This document shows, in pieces, positions 30,221 through 39,451 of a stretch of 64,000 bases of DNA. How positions within the stretch are numbered: the stretch's first letter is position 1; every line of letters starts with the position of its first letter. The translations under genes were made by a program, and so were the position numbers. Source of the DNA: CALBPI01 sp942491885. Lineage in GTDB: Bacteria > Pseudomonadota > Gammaproteobacteria > Steroidobacterales > Woeseiaceae. A model generated the notes under the pieces. That model worked only from the letters and a program-made list of their open reading frames with translations, was not told where the DNA came from and made no database searches. The stretch covers positions 620,001 through 684,000 of the forward strand of contig CALOCQ010000002.1 of NCBI GenBank assembly GCA_942491885.1, in the 5' to 3' direction.

Positions 30221-31770
30221 TCGGCTACCAGCCGAATATCCCAACCGCGTAGATACTGTTTTTCGCGCTCCAGATCAGCGCGCGTCAACGGGTTGTCGGC
30301 GAGCCAGGCCGGGTCGAAAGCCAGACGCGCTATCCCGCCCTTGAGCGAAAGCGTTACCGCGCCCATGGGCTCGTCGCTGCGGTTGCGGTTGATCAGCACC
30401 GACAAGCGCAACAGCAACGCCAGCAGCTTGGCCGATTCGCGCCAGCTCTCGCTGAGCATCTCCGACCCGCTCGAGCTCGGGCGCTTGCGTTGATTGGCAA
30501 GCAGGAACGCGAGCAACTGTTGTTCGGCAGCCGGGAATCCCGGCATATCGGCATGACCGACAATGTAGGCGCCGTGCTGATGGAAATCCGCATGCGCGAT
30601 ATCAAGTCCGATCTCGTGCAGATGTGCCGCCCAACGCAGGAACAACCGCGCCTGCATGTGATCCATGGATATGCGTTTAACGACCTGCTCGAACAGCAAC
30701 ATTGCCGTATTTTTGACCCGCGTCGCCTGCGCCTGATCGATATGATAGCGATCGCCGAGCGCGGCCACGCTGCGCACACGTGCGTCGGAGTGCTGTAAGC
30801 GCCCGACAAGATCGTACAGGACGCCCTCACGCAGCGACCCCTCGGACTCGACCAGCCCATCGATACGAAGTGTACGCATGACCTCGACCAGAATCGCCAA
30901 CCCGCCGGGCCAGACCTGAGCGCGACGATCGGACAATCCTGGAATCGATAGTCGGCTGATCTTGCCGGCCTTGACGACGCGCTCAATAAGCGCCTCGACA
31001 TGTTCGGTGCGCAACGGCTCGTTGCCACTAATCATCCCTAATTCGCGGGCGACACTCATAGTCGCGCGAATGGTGCCCGACGCGCCGACGGCGCTTTCCC
31101 AGCCGGCCTTGCGGAATTTTTGTTTAACCGGACGCAGCTTCAGACTCGCCGACACGCGCGCCTCTTTGAAACGTTTCGCACTAATGCGACCATCCGAAAA
31201 GTGTCGTTCGGTCATCACGACACAGCCCATACCGAGGCTTTCCAAAGCATCAGCCGTCAGCTCGTGACCGACGATCAGCTCGGTGCTGCCGCCGCCGATA
31301 TCGATAACCAACCGGTTGCCCGGCATCGGCGGCAAACTGTGAGCAACGCCGAGATAAATCAGGCGCGCCTCTTCTACCCCGGCGATGATTTCGATGGGAT
31401 GCCCGAGAGCGCGCTGCGCCTCGACCATGAAGCCGCGATCGTTGCGCACGCGGCGCAAGGTGTTGGTACCCGCTGCGCGAACGCTATCGGCTCGCATTTC
31501 GCGCAGGCGTTCTCCGAACTGATTGAGGCATTCCAGGGCGCGGCTGCGCGCAGAGGAAGATAAGCCGTGTTCGCTCAGCCCTTCGGCGAGACGCACGGTT
31601 TCGCGCAGGCGATCAATGATCGTGAGCTGGCCGTGGCGCAAGGTCGCGACCACCATGTGAAAACTATTGGAACCGAGATCGACGGCCGCGATAACATCGA
31701 CGCCATCGTCGTCAACCGGGGCAGCGCTGTCGGCTGCGTCGACGGCCGCGCTGTTCAATTCAGCCGGCAC
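30217..31770 (-). CDS. ppx: Exopolyphosphatase (Ppx/GppA family)
   Basis: A 517-aa phosphatase that shortens polyphosphate, and in this family may also act on pppGpp. The ASKHA ATPase-like fold is marked by AAVDLGSNSFHMVV near 28-41 and the phosphate-binding IDIGGGSTELI near 155. A C-terminal HD-like helical domain completes the usual length. The start is GTG. It is placed tail to tail with ppk, so synthesis and breakdown of polyphosphate are encoded side by side but from separate promoters. Confidence 0.94.
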   Translation of the reverse strand: MPAELNSAAVDAADSAAPVDDDGVDVIAAVDLGSNSFHMVVATLRHGQLTIIDRLRETVRLAEGLSEHGLSSSARSRALECLNQFGERLREMRADSVRAAGTNTLRRVRNDRGFMVEAQRALGHPIEIIAGVEEARLIYLGVAHSLPPMPGNRLVIDIGGGSTELIVGHELTADALESLGMGCVVMTERHFSDGRISAKRFKEARVSASLKLRPVKQKFRKAGWESAVGASGTIRATMSVARELGMISGNEPLRTEHVEALIERVVKAGKISRLSIPGLSDRRAQVWPGGLAILVEVMRTLRIDGLVESEGSLREGVLYDLVGRLQHSDARVRSVAALGDRYHIDQAQATRVKNTAMLLFEQVVKRISMDHMQARLFLRWAAHLHEIGLDIAHADFHQHGAYIVGHADMPGFPAAEQQLLAFLLANQRKRPSSSGSEMLSESWRESAKLLALLLRLSVLINRNRSDEPMGAVTLSLKGGIARLAFDPAWLADNPLTRADLEREKQYLRGWDIRLVAD

Positions 31771-31819
31771 CCGGTAACCAAACCATCAGCTAAGCCAACG
31801 CCGCTGATGCCACACGACA

Positions 31820-32188
31820 TTAAACCGAAAACGATGACCCGCAGCCGCAGGTGGTTTGCGCATTCGGATTACGAATGATGAACTGCGCGCCCTCGAGATC
31901 TTCTTTGTAGTCGATTTCGGCACCCATCAGGTACTGGACGCTCATCGGATCAACGACCAGTGTAACGCCGCCGTTCTCGACCTGCAGATCTCCGTCTTCA
32001 ATGCTCTCGTCGAAGGTGAATCCGTACTGGAATCCGGAACAGCCGCCGCCGCTGATGAACACTCGCAGCTTCAGGCCCGGGTTTTCTTCCTCGGCGATCA
32101 GCTCGCCAACCTTGCTGGCCGCCGAATCGGTGAATACGAGGGGCACGGGTGCGGTCGGTGCGATTGTACTTGGTTGCATGTCTGTCAT
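31820..32188 (-). CDS. erpA: Iron-sulfur cluster insertion protein ErpA
   Basis: A 122-aa A-type carrier that delivers Fe-S clusters to apo-proteins. The three cluster cysteines are in the family pattern: one in GGGCSGFQYG and two in the C-terminal TTCGCGSSFSV. Length and sequence fit ErpA better than IscA or SufA. The upstream neighbour on this strand is a bactofilin gene, about 80 bases away. Confidence 0.95.
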   Translation of the reverse strand: MTDMQPSTIAPTAPVPLVFTDSAASKVGELIAEEENPGLKLRVFISGGGCSGFQYGFTFDESIEDGDLQVENGGVTLVVDPMSVQYLMGAEIDYKEDLEGAQFIIRNPNAQTTCGCGSSFSV

Positions 32189-32268
32189 TTTATTCGTCCT
32201 GCGCTGGCCATCGTCTGACGGCGCTCAATGCGGTGATAATACGCGATTTGGAGGTTCTTCGCTGCGAC

Positions 32269-32673
32269 TCAGGCTGAGACCGCATCATCGTCGGTGTCGG
32301 CCTCAACGGCCGGGGCATCGTTTTGGTGTACCAGCTTGCCATTGATTTCGGCACCGATGGCCATCTCGATCAGATTGTAATAGACGTTGCCTATGACACG
32401 TGCCGTCGGACCAAGTTCAACACGAACGCCGGCCACGACGTCGCCCTTGACCAGGCCATTGAGAATCACATTGGGCACCTTGACGTTGCCGTGAATCTCG
32501 CCCTGCTCGCTGACACTCAGTGTCGATTCACCATCGCCTTCCGCGCTGACGCCGCCATTGATGATGCCATCGACATGGCTGTTGCCGGAAAAATGCAGAT
32601 CACCGCTGACACGCGATGACGCGCCAACCAGCGTTTCGATGGAGATATTCTTGCGATTTTTTCGACCCAGCAT
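32269..32673 (-). CDS. Bactofilin (polymer-forming cytoskeletal protein)
   Basis: A 134-aa bactofilin: a short N-terminal tail, a repetitive beta-helix core (about 20-112) with Gly/Val-spaced turns such as DLHFSGNSHVDG and GNVKVPNVILNG, and an acidic disordered tail. Bactofilins polymerise without nucleotides and often scaffold cell-wall enzymes. It follows the coiled-coil protein gene by 33 bases and precedes erpA. Nearby M23 peptidase genes make a role in wall morphogenesis plausible. Confidence 0.93.
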   Translation of the reverse strand: MLGRKNRKNISIETLVGASSRVSGDLHFSGNSHVDGIINGGVSAEGDGESTLSVSEQGEIHGNVKVPNVILNGLVKGDVVAGVRVELGPTARVIGNVYYNLIEMAIGAEINGKLVHQNDAPAVEADTDDDAVSA

Positions 32674-32706
32674 TGCAGCCCTCTTAGGTTGATTGTCGTC
32701 GTTGAA

Positions 32707-33408
32707 TCAACCGGTCGACGTCGACCAGTCGAACGTTTGTTTGATGCCCTGATTGCCGCGGCCACTGGGCGCGAGCACAACATTGATGCGCTGCGGACGA
32801 AAACCCTCGGGCATCACCAGCTCGCGCTCGAAGTCCTGAAAATAGCGGAAACCGTAGTTCCAGCGCGTCGATGCATTGTCCGGCAACAGCTGCGCCAGTG
32901 GCAAGCTGACAACTTCCCCATCCATCGCACCGTCAATAGAAACCTGCACCTTGCCGTAGACTTCGCGGTGGTGCTGCTTCACCTGAACCAGCACCATGCG
33001 CAACCGGTAGCTCGATTCCTCTGTGCCGCGCACCACATGCAAGTCCTGTATCCGCAGGCCGCTTTCGCTTTCTTCCGGTGAGATTATTCCCCGGTAAAAC
33101 GCAATCGCTTCGCGCTGCTCCTGGATCTTGGTCTGCAGTTCGCGCAGCGTGCCACTGACTTCACGGTAGGTTTCCTGCTCGGTCTTGGAAATCGTCTGCA
33201 GCTGAATACGCTGCTCGCTCAGTGACCGGTTGTCGGCTTCGAGCGTTTCAATACGCTTTTGCAACTGATCCACTTCACCGGCGGCAGCGAACCGGTTGAA
33301 GCCGGCATGAATACGACCCATCTCATACAAGAGATAGCCGGCAACCATGACCGCCACGATGACCAGCGCCATCAGGAAACGCGTACGATTTGTCTTGGCG
33401 TGCTTCAT
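32707..33408 (-). CDS. Membrane-anchored coiled-coil protein (DUF6776-like)
   Basis: A 233-aa protein with one N-terminal membrane helix (about 11-30), a coiled coil at about 42-100 rich in Glu, Gln and Leu, and a C-terminal beta-rich domain. No enzyme motif is visible. The gene habitually precedes a bactofilin gene in gammaproteobacteria and may anchor the bactofilin polymer at the membrane, but that is inference from context. It is divergent from hemJ. Confidence 0.8.
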   Translation of the reverse strand: MKHAKTNRTRFLMALVIVAVMVAGYLLYEMGRIHAGFNRFAAAGEVDQLQKRIETLEADNRSLSEQRIQLQTISKTEQETYREVSGTLRELQTKIQEQREAIAFYRGIISPEESESGLRIQDLHVVRGTEESSYRLRMVLVQVKQHHREVYGKVQVSIDGAMDGEVVSLPLAQLLPDNASTRWNYGFRYFQDFERELVMPEGFRPQRINVVLAPSGRGNQGIKQTFDWSTSTG

Positions 33409-33538
33409 AGAAAACCGGAAAGCTCAAAATCGCCCGGCCGGGCGGTTACAATGCGGAGTTATGTTACGCGTGTCCGCGCTGCTCTGGAAGTGAGCTGGCT
33501 CACGCTTTGCGAGCCCGGATCGGCACTCAGGACGTTTA

Positions 33539-33961
33539 ATGACCTACCTCACACTAAAAGCGCTACATATCATTTTCATGGTGACCTGGTTTGCCGGGTT
33601 GTTCTATTTACCGCGCCTGTTCATATATCACCGCGCCGCCGAAGATCAGATCAGCCTCGAGCGCTTTGTGATCATGGAAAAACGCCTGTTCGCAATCATG
33701 ACCCTTGGCGCGATTATCACTCTGGTGCTTGGGCTGAGTCTGCTGGCGATAAACTCAGCACTGCTTCAGGTCGGTTGGTTTCACCTCAAACTGGCCCTGC
33801 TCGCCGGCCTGGCGGGCTACCACATGTACTGCCTGAAACTGATGCGCGAACTGGCCACCGGCAACTGCCAACGCTCGGACAAGTGGCTGCGCTTCTATAA
33901 CGAGGGCCCCGTGCTGTTCCTGCTGCCGATTGTGCTGCTGGCAGTGCTAAAACCGTTCTAG
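33539..33961 (+). CDS. hemJ: Protoporphyrinogen IX oxidase HemJ
   Basis: A 140-aa protein with four membrane helices. HemJ converts protoporphyrinogen IX to protoporphyrin IX in haem synthesis. The conserved His is in KALHIIFMVTWFAGLFYLPR near residue 10, and the conserved Lys of HLKLALL is at about 83. CAGGACG precedes the ATG. The length matches the family, and the gene seems to be transcribed alone. Product supply to cbb3 oxidase, encoded at the window start, is a natural link. Confidence 0.93.
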   Translation: MTYLTLKALHIIFMVTWFAGLFYLPRLFIYHRAAEDQISLERFVIMEKRLFAIMTLGAIITLVLGLSLLAINSALLQVGWFHLKLALLAGLAGYHMYCLKLMRELATGNCQRSDKWLRFYNEGPVLFLLPIVLLAVLKPF

Positions 33962-33989
33962 TCACCCGCGTCGCAGTGCCGAAACCGCT

Positions 33990-34571
33990 CTAGCCGCCCG
34001 CGTCGATCAGTCCTGCGCGCTGCAGATCCTTTTGAAATGCCGAGCGCCAGCGATGCGGCCACCAGCGCGGCTGCGGCGGTGGCCCCTCAGGGTGCACATG
34101 CGGCGCCAACTCGTGCAGTGCGCGCGCATAGACGCGGCGTTTGAAGTAAATCACCTCGTTTACCGGGCGCCAGTAGTCCACCCACCGCCAGCGGTCAAAT
34201 TCGGGCTTGTCGGTGGTATCGAAGCACAAACGTTCTTCTGTGCTCACCAGACGCAACATGAACCAGCGCTGCTTCTGGCCGATGCACAACGGTTGGCTGT
34301 TGCGGCGCACGTAGCGCTCCGGCAACTTGTACGGAATCCAGTCCGCCGTTGCACCAAGTAACTCGACGTCCTCGGTGGTCAGGCCAAGCTCCTCTTCGAG
34401 CTCGCGGAACATCGCTGCCTCGGACGACTCCCCGGGCGCCACGCCACCCTGAGGAAACTGCCAGCCCTTGCGACCGGCGCGCCCTGCAAGCAGGAGTTTT
34501 CCGTCGTCGTTGCTGACAATAATACCGACGTTGGCGCGATAGCCTTGTTCGTCTATCTGATCAGAACCCAT
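33990..34571 (-). CDS. rppH: RNA pyrophosphohydrolase (Nudix)
   Basis: A 193-aa Nudix hydrolase that removes pyrophosphate from mRNA 5' ends and triggers decay. The N-terminal YRANVGIIVSN segment is typical of RppH, and the Nudix box is complete (GGVAPGESSEAAMFRELEEE then LGL). It is somewhat longer than the E. coli enzyme because of its C-terminal tail. It is divergent from a BtuC-like permease gene, with only about 90 bases between the chosen starts. Confidence 0.94.
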   Translation of the reverse strand: MGSDQIDEQGYRANVGIIVSNDDGKLLLAGRAGRKGWQFPQGGVAPGESSEAAMFRELEEELGLTTEDVELLGATADWIPYKLPERYVRRNSQPLCIGQKQRWFMLRLVSTEERLCFDTTDKPEFDRWRWVDYWRPVNEVIYFKRRVYARALHELAPHVHPEGPPPQPRWWPHRWRSAFQKDLQRAGLIDAGG

Positions 34572-34662
34572 GCTTTCGTACTCCAGTGCGGCTATTCTTT
34601 CACAATCAACTGGCCGTCTCCAGCATGCCGGCGAACGGCTGCAATTACCCGAACCTCACGCT

Positions 34663-35664
34663 ATGCAAGCATCGATTTCCACGCGCCAATCACCCTTGTC
34701 GCTGCTATGGGCCTTGGCGCTCATAGCCGCGGCCAGTGTTGTCATTGCGCTGTGCAGCGGCAGCGATGGCCTGCGACCGATGCTAATGCTGGACATTCTG
34801 CGCGGTACGCTCGGCGAACAGGACGCGATGGTCGTAACCCAACTGCGGATGCCGCGCGCTTTCAGTGCCTTTGCCGTCGGTGGTCTGCTCGCTATTGCCG
34901 GCGTGCTGATGCAGGTGTTGTTACGCAACCCGCTCGCAGACCCCTACATTCTGGGCACCTCGGGCGGCGCCGCCTGCGCGGCATTGGGCGCGATGTTGCT
35001 CGGCTTTGCCGGCGCTGCGGTCGACCTTGCCGCATTTCTGGGGGCGGCACTGGCGACACTGGTGGTGTTCGGGATCGGCGGCGTGCGCAGCAGGTTTTCG
35101 CCACCAATGCTGCTGCTGACCGGCGTGGTTCTAGCGAGCGGCTTTGGCGCGCTGGTCAGCCTGATGCTGGCGCTCAGCCCGGATGCCAGCCTGCGCGGCA
35201 TGCTGTTCTGGCTGATGGGCGATTTCAGTCTTGCGCTCGACCCGTGGCCGGTCATTGTCGTGCTGGTCGCTGCGTTGGTCGTTTCACTCGCCGGCGCACG
35301 ACACCTGAACATTCTCGCCGAAGACGAGGTCAGGGCCCGGCTGCTCGGACTACCCCTGATCCCGGCACGCATCGGCGTATTGCTGCTGGCATCCCTGCTG
35401 ACGGCATTCGCGGTGACGCAGGCGGGCTCAATAGGCTTTGTCGGTCTGGTCGTACCACACCTGGTGCGCCGCTTTACCGGCGCGGACCATCGACGCTTGC
35501 TACCGGCTGCGATGCTCGCAGGCGGCAGCCTGATGATCATCGCGGACACGCTGTCGCGCTCGCTGCTCGCACCGCGGCAATTGCCGGTCGGCACCCTGAC
35601 CGCAGCGATAGGCGTGCCGCTGTTTCTCTACCTGCTGCGCAACGCGCAGGTGCGCCGGCGCTAG
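34663..35664 (+). CDS. FecCD/BtuC-family ABC transporter permease
   Basis: A 333-aa permease with about 10 membrane helices. FecCD-family motifs are present: RMPRAFSAFAVGGLLAIAGV near residue 63, RNPLADPYILGTSGGAA, and IGFVGLVVPHLVRRFTG, which includes the coupling-helix region. Such permeases import cobalamin or Fe-siderophores. No ATPase or binding-protein gene adjoins it. The matching BtuD-like ATPase (46.1 kb) and BtuF (50.6 kb) are in the window, so cobalamin is the likely substrate. I chose the ATG at 34663 for family length; the longer frame lies over the start of rppH. Confidence 0.87.
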   Translation: MQASISTRQSPLSLLWALALIAAASVVIALCSGSDGLRPMLMLDILRGTLGEQDAMVVTQLRMPRAFSAFAVGGLLAIAGVLMQVLLRNPLADPYILGTSGGAACAALGAMLLGFAGAAVDLAAFLGAALATLVVFGIGGVRSRFSPPMLLLTGVVLASGFGALVSLMLALSPDASLRGMLFWLMGDFSLALDPWPVIVVLVAALVVSLAGARHLNILAEDEVRARLLGLPLIPARIGVLLLASLLTAFAVTQAGSIGFVGLVVPHLVRRFTGADHRRLLPAAMLAGGSLMIIADTLSRSLLAPRQLPVGTLTAAIGVPLFLYLLRNAQVRRR

Positions 35665-35668
35665 CACC

Positions 35669-36715
35669 TCACTGCGCGCCGTCCGCCTTGAACACAACCA
35701 TATGCTCGGTATCGAGCTTGATACCGATATCCGAGCCGACGGGATGATTGTGGTGGCTTGGGACGACCGATTGCAGCCGCGTGTCGCCGGCGAGTTCGAG
35801 CTCGTACAAGAATGATGCACCGCGAAACTCCTTGGCCACGACGCGAGCCTTCAGCAAAGCGGCATCGTCGTGCACGACGTCATCCGGTCGCAGCAATACT
35901 GCGACCCGCGTGCCCGGAGAAAACGCCTCATCAGGCACCGAATCGAGCACGCCGATGGCGGTCGATACCTGCCCGCTAGCGGTCATCTCGCCGTCCAACC
36001 AGCCACCGCCGCCGACAAATTCGGCAACCTCGCGCAAGGCCGGACGATGATAAACATTGTAGGCACTATCCCATTGCAGCAAACGACCGGCGCGCATCAC
36101 GCCGATGTCATCGGCCAATGCAAAAGCCTCCTGCTGATCGTGGGTCACGAAGAGTGCTGTCATCTCGAGCTCGCGCAACACGTCGCGAACCTCGTGACCA
36201 AGTTGGCGGCGTAAGCTCGCGTCCAGATTCGAAAAAGGCTCATCCATCAAAAGCAGTTTCGGCTTGCGCACGAGCGATCGCGCCAGCGCGACGCGTTGCT
36301 GCTGTCCGCCGGATAACTCGTGCGGCATGCGGCGCGCGAAATCGCCCATCGAAACCAGCTCGAGAATGTGCGCGGCCTGGCGCCTGCGCTCGGGCTTCGG
36401 TTGATCGTGCAGGCCGAACGCGACGTTATCGATAACACTGAGGTGCGGCAGCAACGCAAAATCCTGAAACACCATGCCGACCGGGCGCCGCTCCGGCGAC
36501 GTGTGCCGATCGACGCCGCTATGCAGGCTACCGTCCAGCGTGATCGTACCGCCGGCAACCCGTTCGAAACCGGCGATACAGCGCAACAATGTTGTCTTGC
36601 CGCAGCCGGAGCTGCCCAGTAAACAGCCGATGCGACCGGCCCCAAGCGACATCGACAAGCCGTCGAGAACCCGTTCCTCCGCGTAGCGCTGAATGACGTC
36701 GTTAATCTTCAGCAT
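35669..36715 (-). CDS. fbpC: Fe(III) ABC transporter ATP-binding protein
   Basis: A 348-aa ABC ATPase with Walker A GSSGCGKTT, signature LSGGQQQRVALARSL and Walker B LLLMDEPFSNLD, followed by a C-terminal TOBE regulatory domain. Third gene of an fbpABC ferric importer. The ATG at 36715 overlaps the permease stop as ATGA, which fixes the start; the longer frame is a shadow. The order and the Fur box upstream of fbpA argue for iron rather than sulfate, spermidine or thiamine. Confidence 0.93.
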   Translation of the reverse strand: MLKINDVIQRYAEERVLDGLSMSLGAGRIGCLLGSSGCGKTTLLRCIAGFERVAGGTITLDGSLHSGVDRHTSPERRPVGMVFQDFALLPHLSVIDNVAFGLHDQPKPERRRQAAHILELVSMGDFARRMPHELSGGQQQRVALARSLVRKPKLLLMDEPFSNLDASLRRQLGHEVRDVLRELEMTALFVTHDQQEAFALADDIGVMRAGRLLQWDSAYNVYHRPALREVAEFVGGGGWLDGEMTASGQVSTAIGVLDSVPDEAFSPGTRVAVLLRPDDVVHDDAALLKARVVAKEFRGASFLYELELAGDTRLQSVVPSHHNHPVGSDIGIKLDTEHMVVFKADGAQ

Positions 36716-38322
36716 CAGCGTGTCCGCGCCGGGGAGGCCGCGCGCCGATGTAACCAGATCACCGGCAACAAGCCGGCGCAAACGATCGCTAACGCGGGAA
36801 TCGCTGCGCGCTCCCACTCACCCTCGGTGGTCATCTGGAAGACGCGCACGGCGAGCGTGTCCCAATTAAAAGGACGCGTGATCAATGTAATCGGTAGCTC
36901 CTTCATGACATCCACAAATACCAGCAATGCCGCTGTCGCGATACCGCCACGCAACATCGGTATATGCACGCGGCCCAGCAATGCGACGCCCGTCGCGCCA
37001 AGACCGCGCGCCGCGTCGTCGATGCGCGGCGTTATGCGTTCGAACGCGCTGCCCAGCGGACCGTATGCAACCGCCATGAAGCGCGCCGCGTAGGCCAGCA
37101 ACATCACCAATAGCGTACCCGTTAACGTGATCGTCACCGCCGATTGCGGCGCGAGCCATCGCGCGATACCGGTCAGGCCGTGGCCAAGGCCGGCAATAAC
37201 AACGAAAAAACCGACGGCCAGAACAGTGCCCGGCAGTGCATAGCCCAGCGTCGCTATGCGCGCGCTCCACGAGGTCAACCGGCCCGGTGCACGGCGCTCA
37301 CTGTAGCCGAGTAACAAGGCCAACAGCGTGACTATCGCGGCTGCCGACAGCGACAGCACCAGACTGGAGCGTAGGTACTCGACATAGCGCAAACCAAATT
37401 CGCCGTCGATGCTGCGCCAGGCCCAAAGCAGCATCTGACCGACCGGCACGACGAACGCAATCGCAAACAGCCCGCCGCAGAACAGGCTGGCAAAAATGCC
37501 GCGAGCCCCGCGCAGGTGGATCGCATCGTTGCGGTTCTCGAGGTCGGTTGTGGTGTAGCGTGCGCCACCGCGAAACAGTCGCTCCATGCTTAGCGCAACC
37601 ACGACGAGACCAAGCAACATCACCGACATTTGCAGCGCTGCAGTCAACGAAAACAAGCCGAACCAAGCGCTGTAGATGGCGGTCGTGAAGGTGTCGAAAT
37701 TGAATACCTTGACCGTGCCAAAATCCGCCAGCGTTTCCATACCGACCAGCGTAACGCCGGTGGCGAGCCACGGCCGCGCCATCGGCAGCGCGACGCGGCG
37801 CAGTCCCTGGCCGCGCGACATGCCGAGCGACTGGGCAACCTCCAGACTGCGCAAACCCTGGCTCAGAAATGCCTGACGCGCCAGCAGGAACACATAGGGA
37901 TACAGCGCCAGAGTCAGGCACGCGGCACTTGCCGCGCCGGCTGTGAGCTCCGGCAAGGCGATACCCAATCGGTCGCGAAACACGCTGGCAACGGGACCGC
38001 CGTAGTCGAACACGCCCGCCAGCGCGAAAGCGATGACGTAGCCGGGCATTGCCAGAGGCAACAACAAGGCCCAACCGAAAAACCGGCGACCCGGGAAAAC
38101 ACATACGGCGGTGAGCCATGCCGTGGCAGTGCCAAGCAATAGCGTGGCGATGCCGACTGTCAGTGTCAGCGCGATCGTATTCAGCGTTACGCGCGGTAAA
38201 ACGAAACTGGCAATGTGTTGCCAGACATCGCCGGCGGGATACAGAAACGAGCCCGCGACGACGGCGAGCGGCGCCAGCATGAGCGCGGCAATAGCCAACG
38301 CCGGAAGCTGCCAGATTCTCAC
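36715..38322 (-). CDS. fbpB: Fe(III) ABC transporter permease (fused)
   Basis: A 535-aa permease of about 12 helices, made of two homologous halves. Each half has an inner-membrane EAA-type loop (for example LEVAQSLGMSRGQGLRRVALP near 174-194 and ARGLGATGVALLGRVHIPML in the second half). The fused design is typical of FbpB/SfuB. The start is GTG. It lies 19 bases after fbpA and overlaps fbpC, so the three genes form one operon. Confidence 0.93.
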   Translation of the reverse strand: MRIWQLPALAIAALMLAPLAVVAGSFLYPAGDVWQHIASFVLPRVTLNTIALTLTVGIATLLLGTATAWLTAVCVFPGRRFFGWALLLPLAMPGYVIAFALAGVFDYGGPVASVFRDRLGIALPELTAGAASAACLTLALYPYVFLLARQAFLSQGLRSLEVAQSLGMSRGQGLRRVALPMARPWLATGVTLVGMETLADFGTVKVFNFDTFTTAIYSAWFGLFSLTAALQMSVMLLGLVVVALSMERLFRGGARYTTTDLENRNDAIHLRGARGIFASLFCGGLFAIAFVVPVGQMLLWAWRSIDGEFGLRYVEYLRSSLVLSLSAAAIVTLLALLLGYSERRAPGRLTSWSARIATLGYALPGTVLAVGFFVVIAGLGHGLTGIARWLAPQSAVTITLTGTLLVMLLAYAARFMAVAYGPLGSAFERITPRIDDAARGLGATGVALLGRVHIPMLRGGIATAALLVFVDVMKELPITLITRPFNWDTLAVRVFQMTTEGEWERAAIPALAIVCAGLLPVIWLHRRAASPARTR

Positions 38323-38341
38323 GATAGGTAACCGCCGATTG

Positions 38342-39376
38342 TTAGCGGTAACCGACCCTGTCCATTAGCTTGACAGCATCAGCCTGCAGCCGCCCCGCAT
38401 CGACGAGCGACAATTCGCTGGCATCAAATGAACCCCACGCGGCCACGACAGGATCATCGGCAATCGTGTCGAGCACCGGATACTCGAGATTCCTGGTGGC
38501 AAACAATTGCTGACCTTTCGGCCCGGCCAACCATTCGAGCAGTTGTTTCGCACCGTCCGCGTTCGCCGCATGTGTCACGATGCCGGCACCGGACACATTC
38601 ACGTGCACGCCGCCTTGCTCAGCCGCCTGCCAGAACACACTGACCGGTAACTCGGCATCACGCTGCAGGCGACCAAGATAGTAGGTGTTGACGATACCCA
38701 CGGCGCAGCGACCGTCAGCGACAGCCTCGATCAGCTTCGTATCATTGGAGAAGACGTCGGTCGCGAGGTTGTTCACCCAGCCAGTGACAATTTCTTCGGT
38801 GCGCGGCTCGCCGTATTGCGCGATCAGCATGGCCACCAGCGACTGGTTATAGACTTTCTTGGAGGTGCGCAGGCACAGCTTGCCCTGCCATTTTGGAAGT
38901 GCCAGGTCAGCATAGCCAGTGAGCTCATCGGGTGAGACTGCGCGCGGGTCGTAAACGATCGTGCGGGCACGCAACGACAAACCGAACCAGCGATGCGCGG
39001 GATCTGCGAGGTAGTCCGGCACGGTATTGATCAGTAGCTCGGAGTCGAGCGGCTGCAGCACGCCCTGCTCCGCCGCGAACCAGAGATTGCCGGCATCGAC
39101 GGTCAGTAACACGCTCGCAGGCGTCGCTTCACCTTCTGCCTGGAGCCGCGCGATCAGCGGCTGTGGATCGTCGGTAATGTAGCGCACCGGCACGCCCGTC
39201 TCTTCCGTGTAGGCAGCGAAAATCGGCTCGATCAGCTGCTCGGCGCGCGACGAATAGACAACCACTGGCTCGGGCGTTGCTGCTTCAGCACCAGCATCAT
39301 CGGACGTCGAACCGCCACCGCACGCCGCCAGCATTGCTGACACGATGGGCAAAAAGAAGCGTAGAAACTTGCTCAC
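38342..39376 (-). CDS. fbpA: Fe(III) ABC transporter substrate-binding lipoprotein
   Basis: A 344-aa periplasmic binding protein with a lipoprotein signal: hydrophobic segment 6-17 and lipobox LAAC with Cys19. An Asp/Glu/Ala-rich linker precedes the class II binding fold (VVVYSSRAEQLIEPIF near 38-53). The paired tyrosines that bind Fe(III) in this family fall in the NTYYLGRLQ segment. Start is GTG with AGGAG seven bases upstream, and the Fur box lies about 20 bases further upstream. Confidence 0.92.
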   Translation of the reverse strand: MSKFLRFFLPIVSAMLAACGGGSTSDDAGAEAATPEPVVVYSSRAEQLIEPIFAAYTEETGVPVRYITDDPQPLIARLQAEGEATPASVLLTVDAGNLWFAAEQGVLQPLDSELLINTVPDYLADPAHRWFGLSLRARTIVYDPRAVSPDELTGYADLALPKWQGKLCLRTSKKVYNQSLVAMLIAQYGEPRTEEIVTGWVNNLATDVFSNDTKLIEAVADGRCAVGIVNTYYLGRLQRDAELPVSVFWQAAEQGGVHVNVSGAGIVTHAANADGAKQLLEWLAGPKGQQLFATRNLEYPVLDTIADDPVVAAWGSFDASELSLVDAGRLQADAVKLMDRVGYR

Positions 39377-39394
39377 GATGAGCTCCTGATTCGG

Positions 39395-39417
39395 AAATGA
39401 GAATGATTCTCATTATC
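39395..39417 (-). promoter_or_regulatory. Fur box upstream of fbpABC
   Basis: A near-perfect palindrome, GATAATGAGAATCATTCTCA on the minus strand, close to the consensus GATAATGATAATCATTATC. It lies 19-41 bases before the fbpA start, where Fur-Fe(II) binding would block transcription when iron is plentiful. Confidence 0.92.
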
Positions 39418-39451
39418 GCAGAACGCCTTGTCAGGTCAAGCAAATGCCGCG

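Noticed and set aside
31395..31415. A 15-base match (GGATGCCCGAGAGCG) in ppx to the palindromic insertion in the broken 5S
   Set aside because: It lies inside well-conserved coding sequence and lacks the rest of the element, including both hairpins, so chance is the simpler reading.
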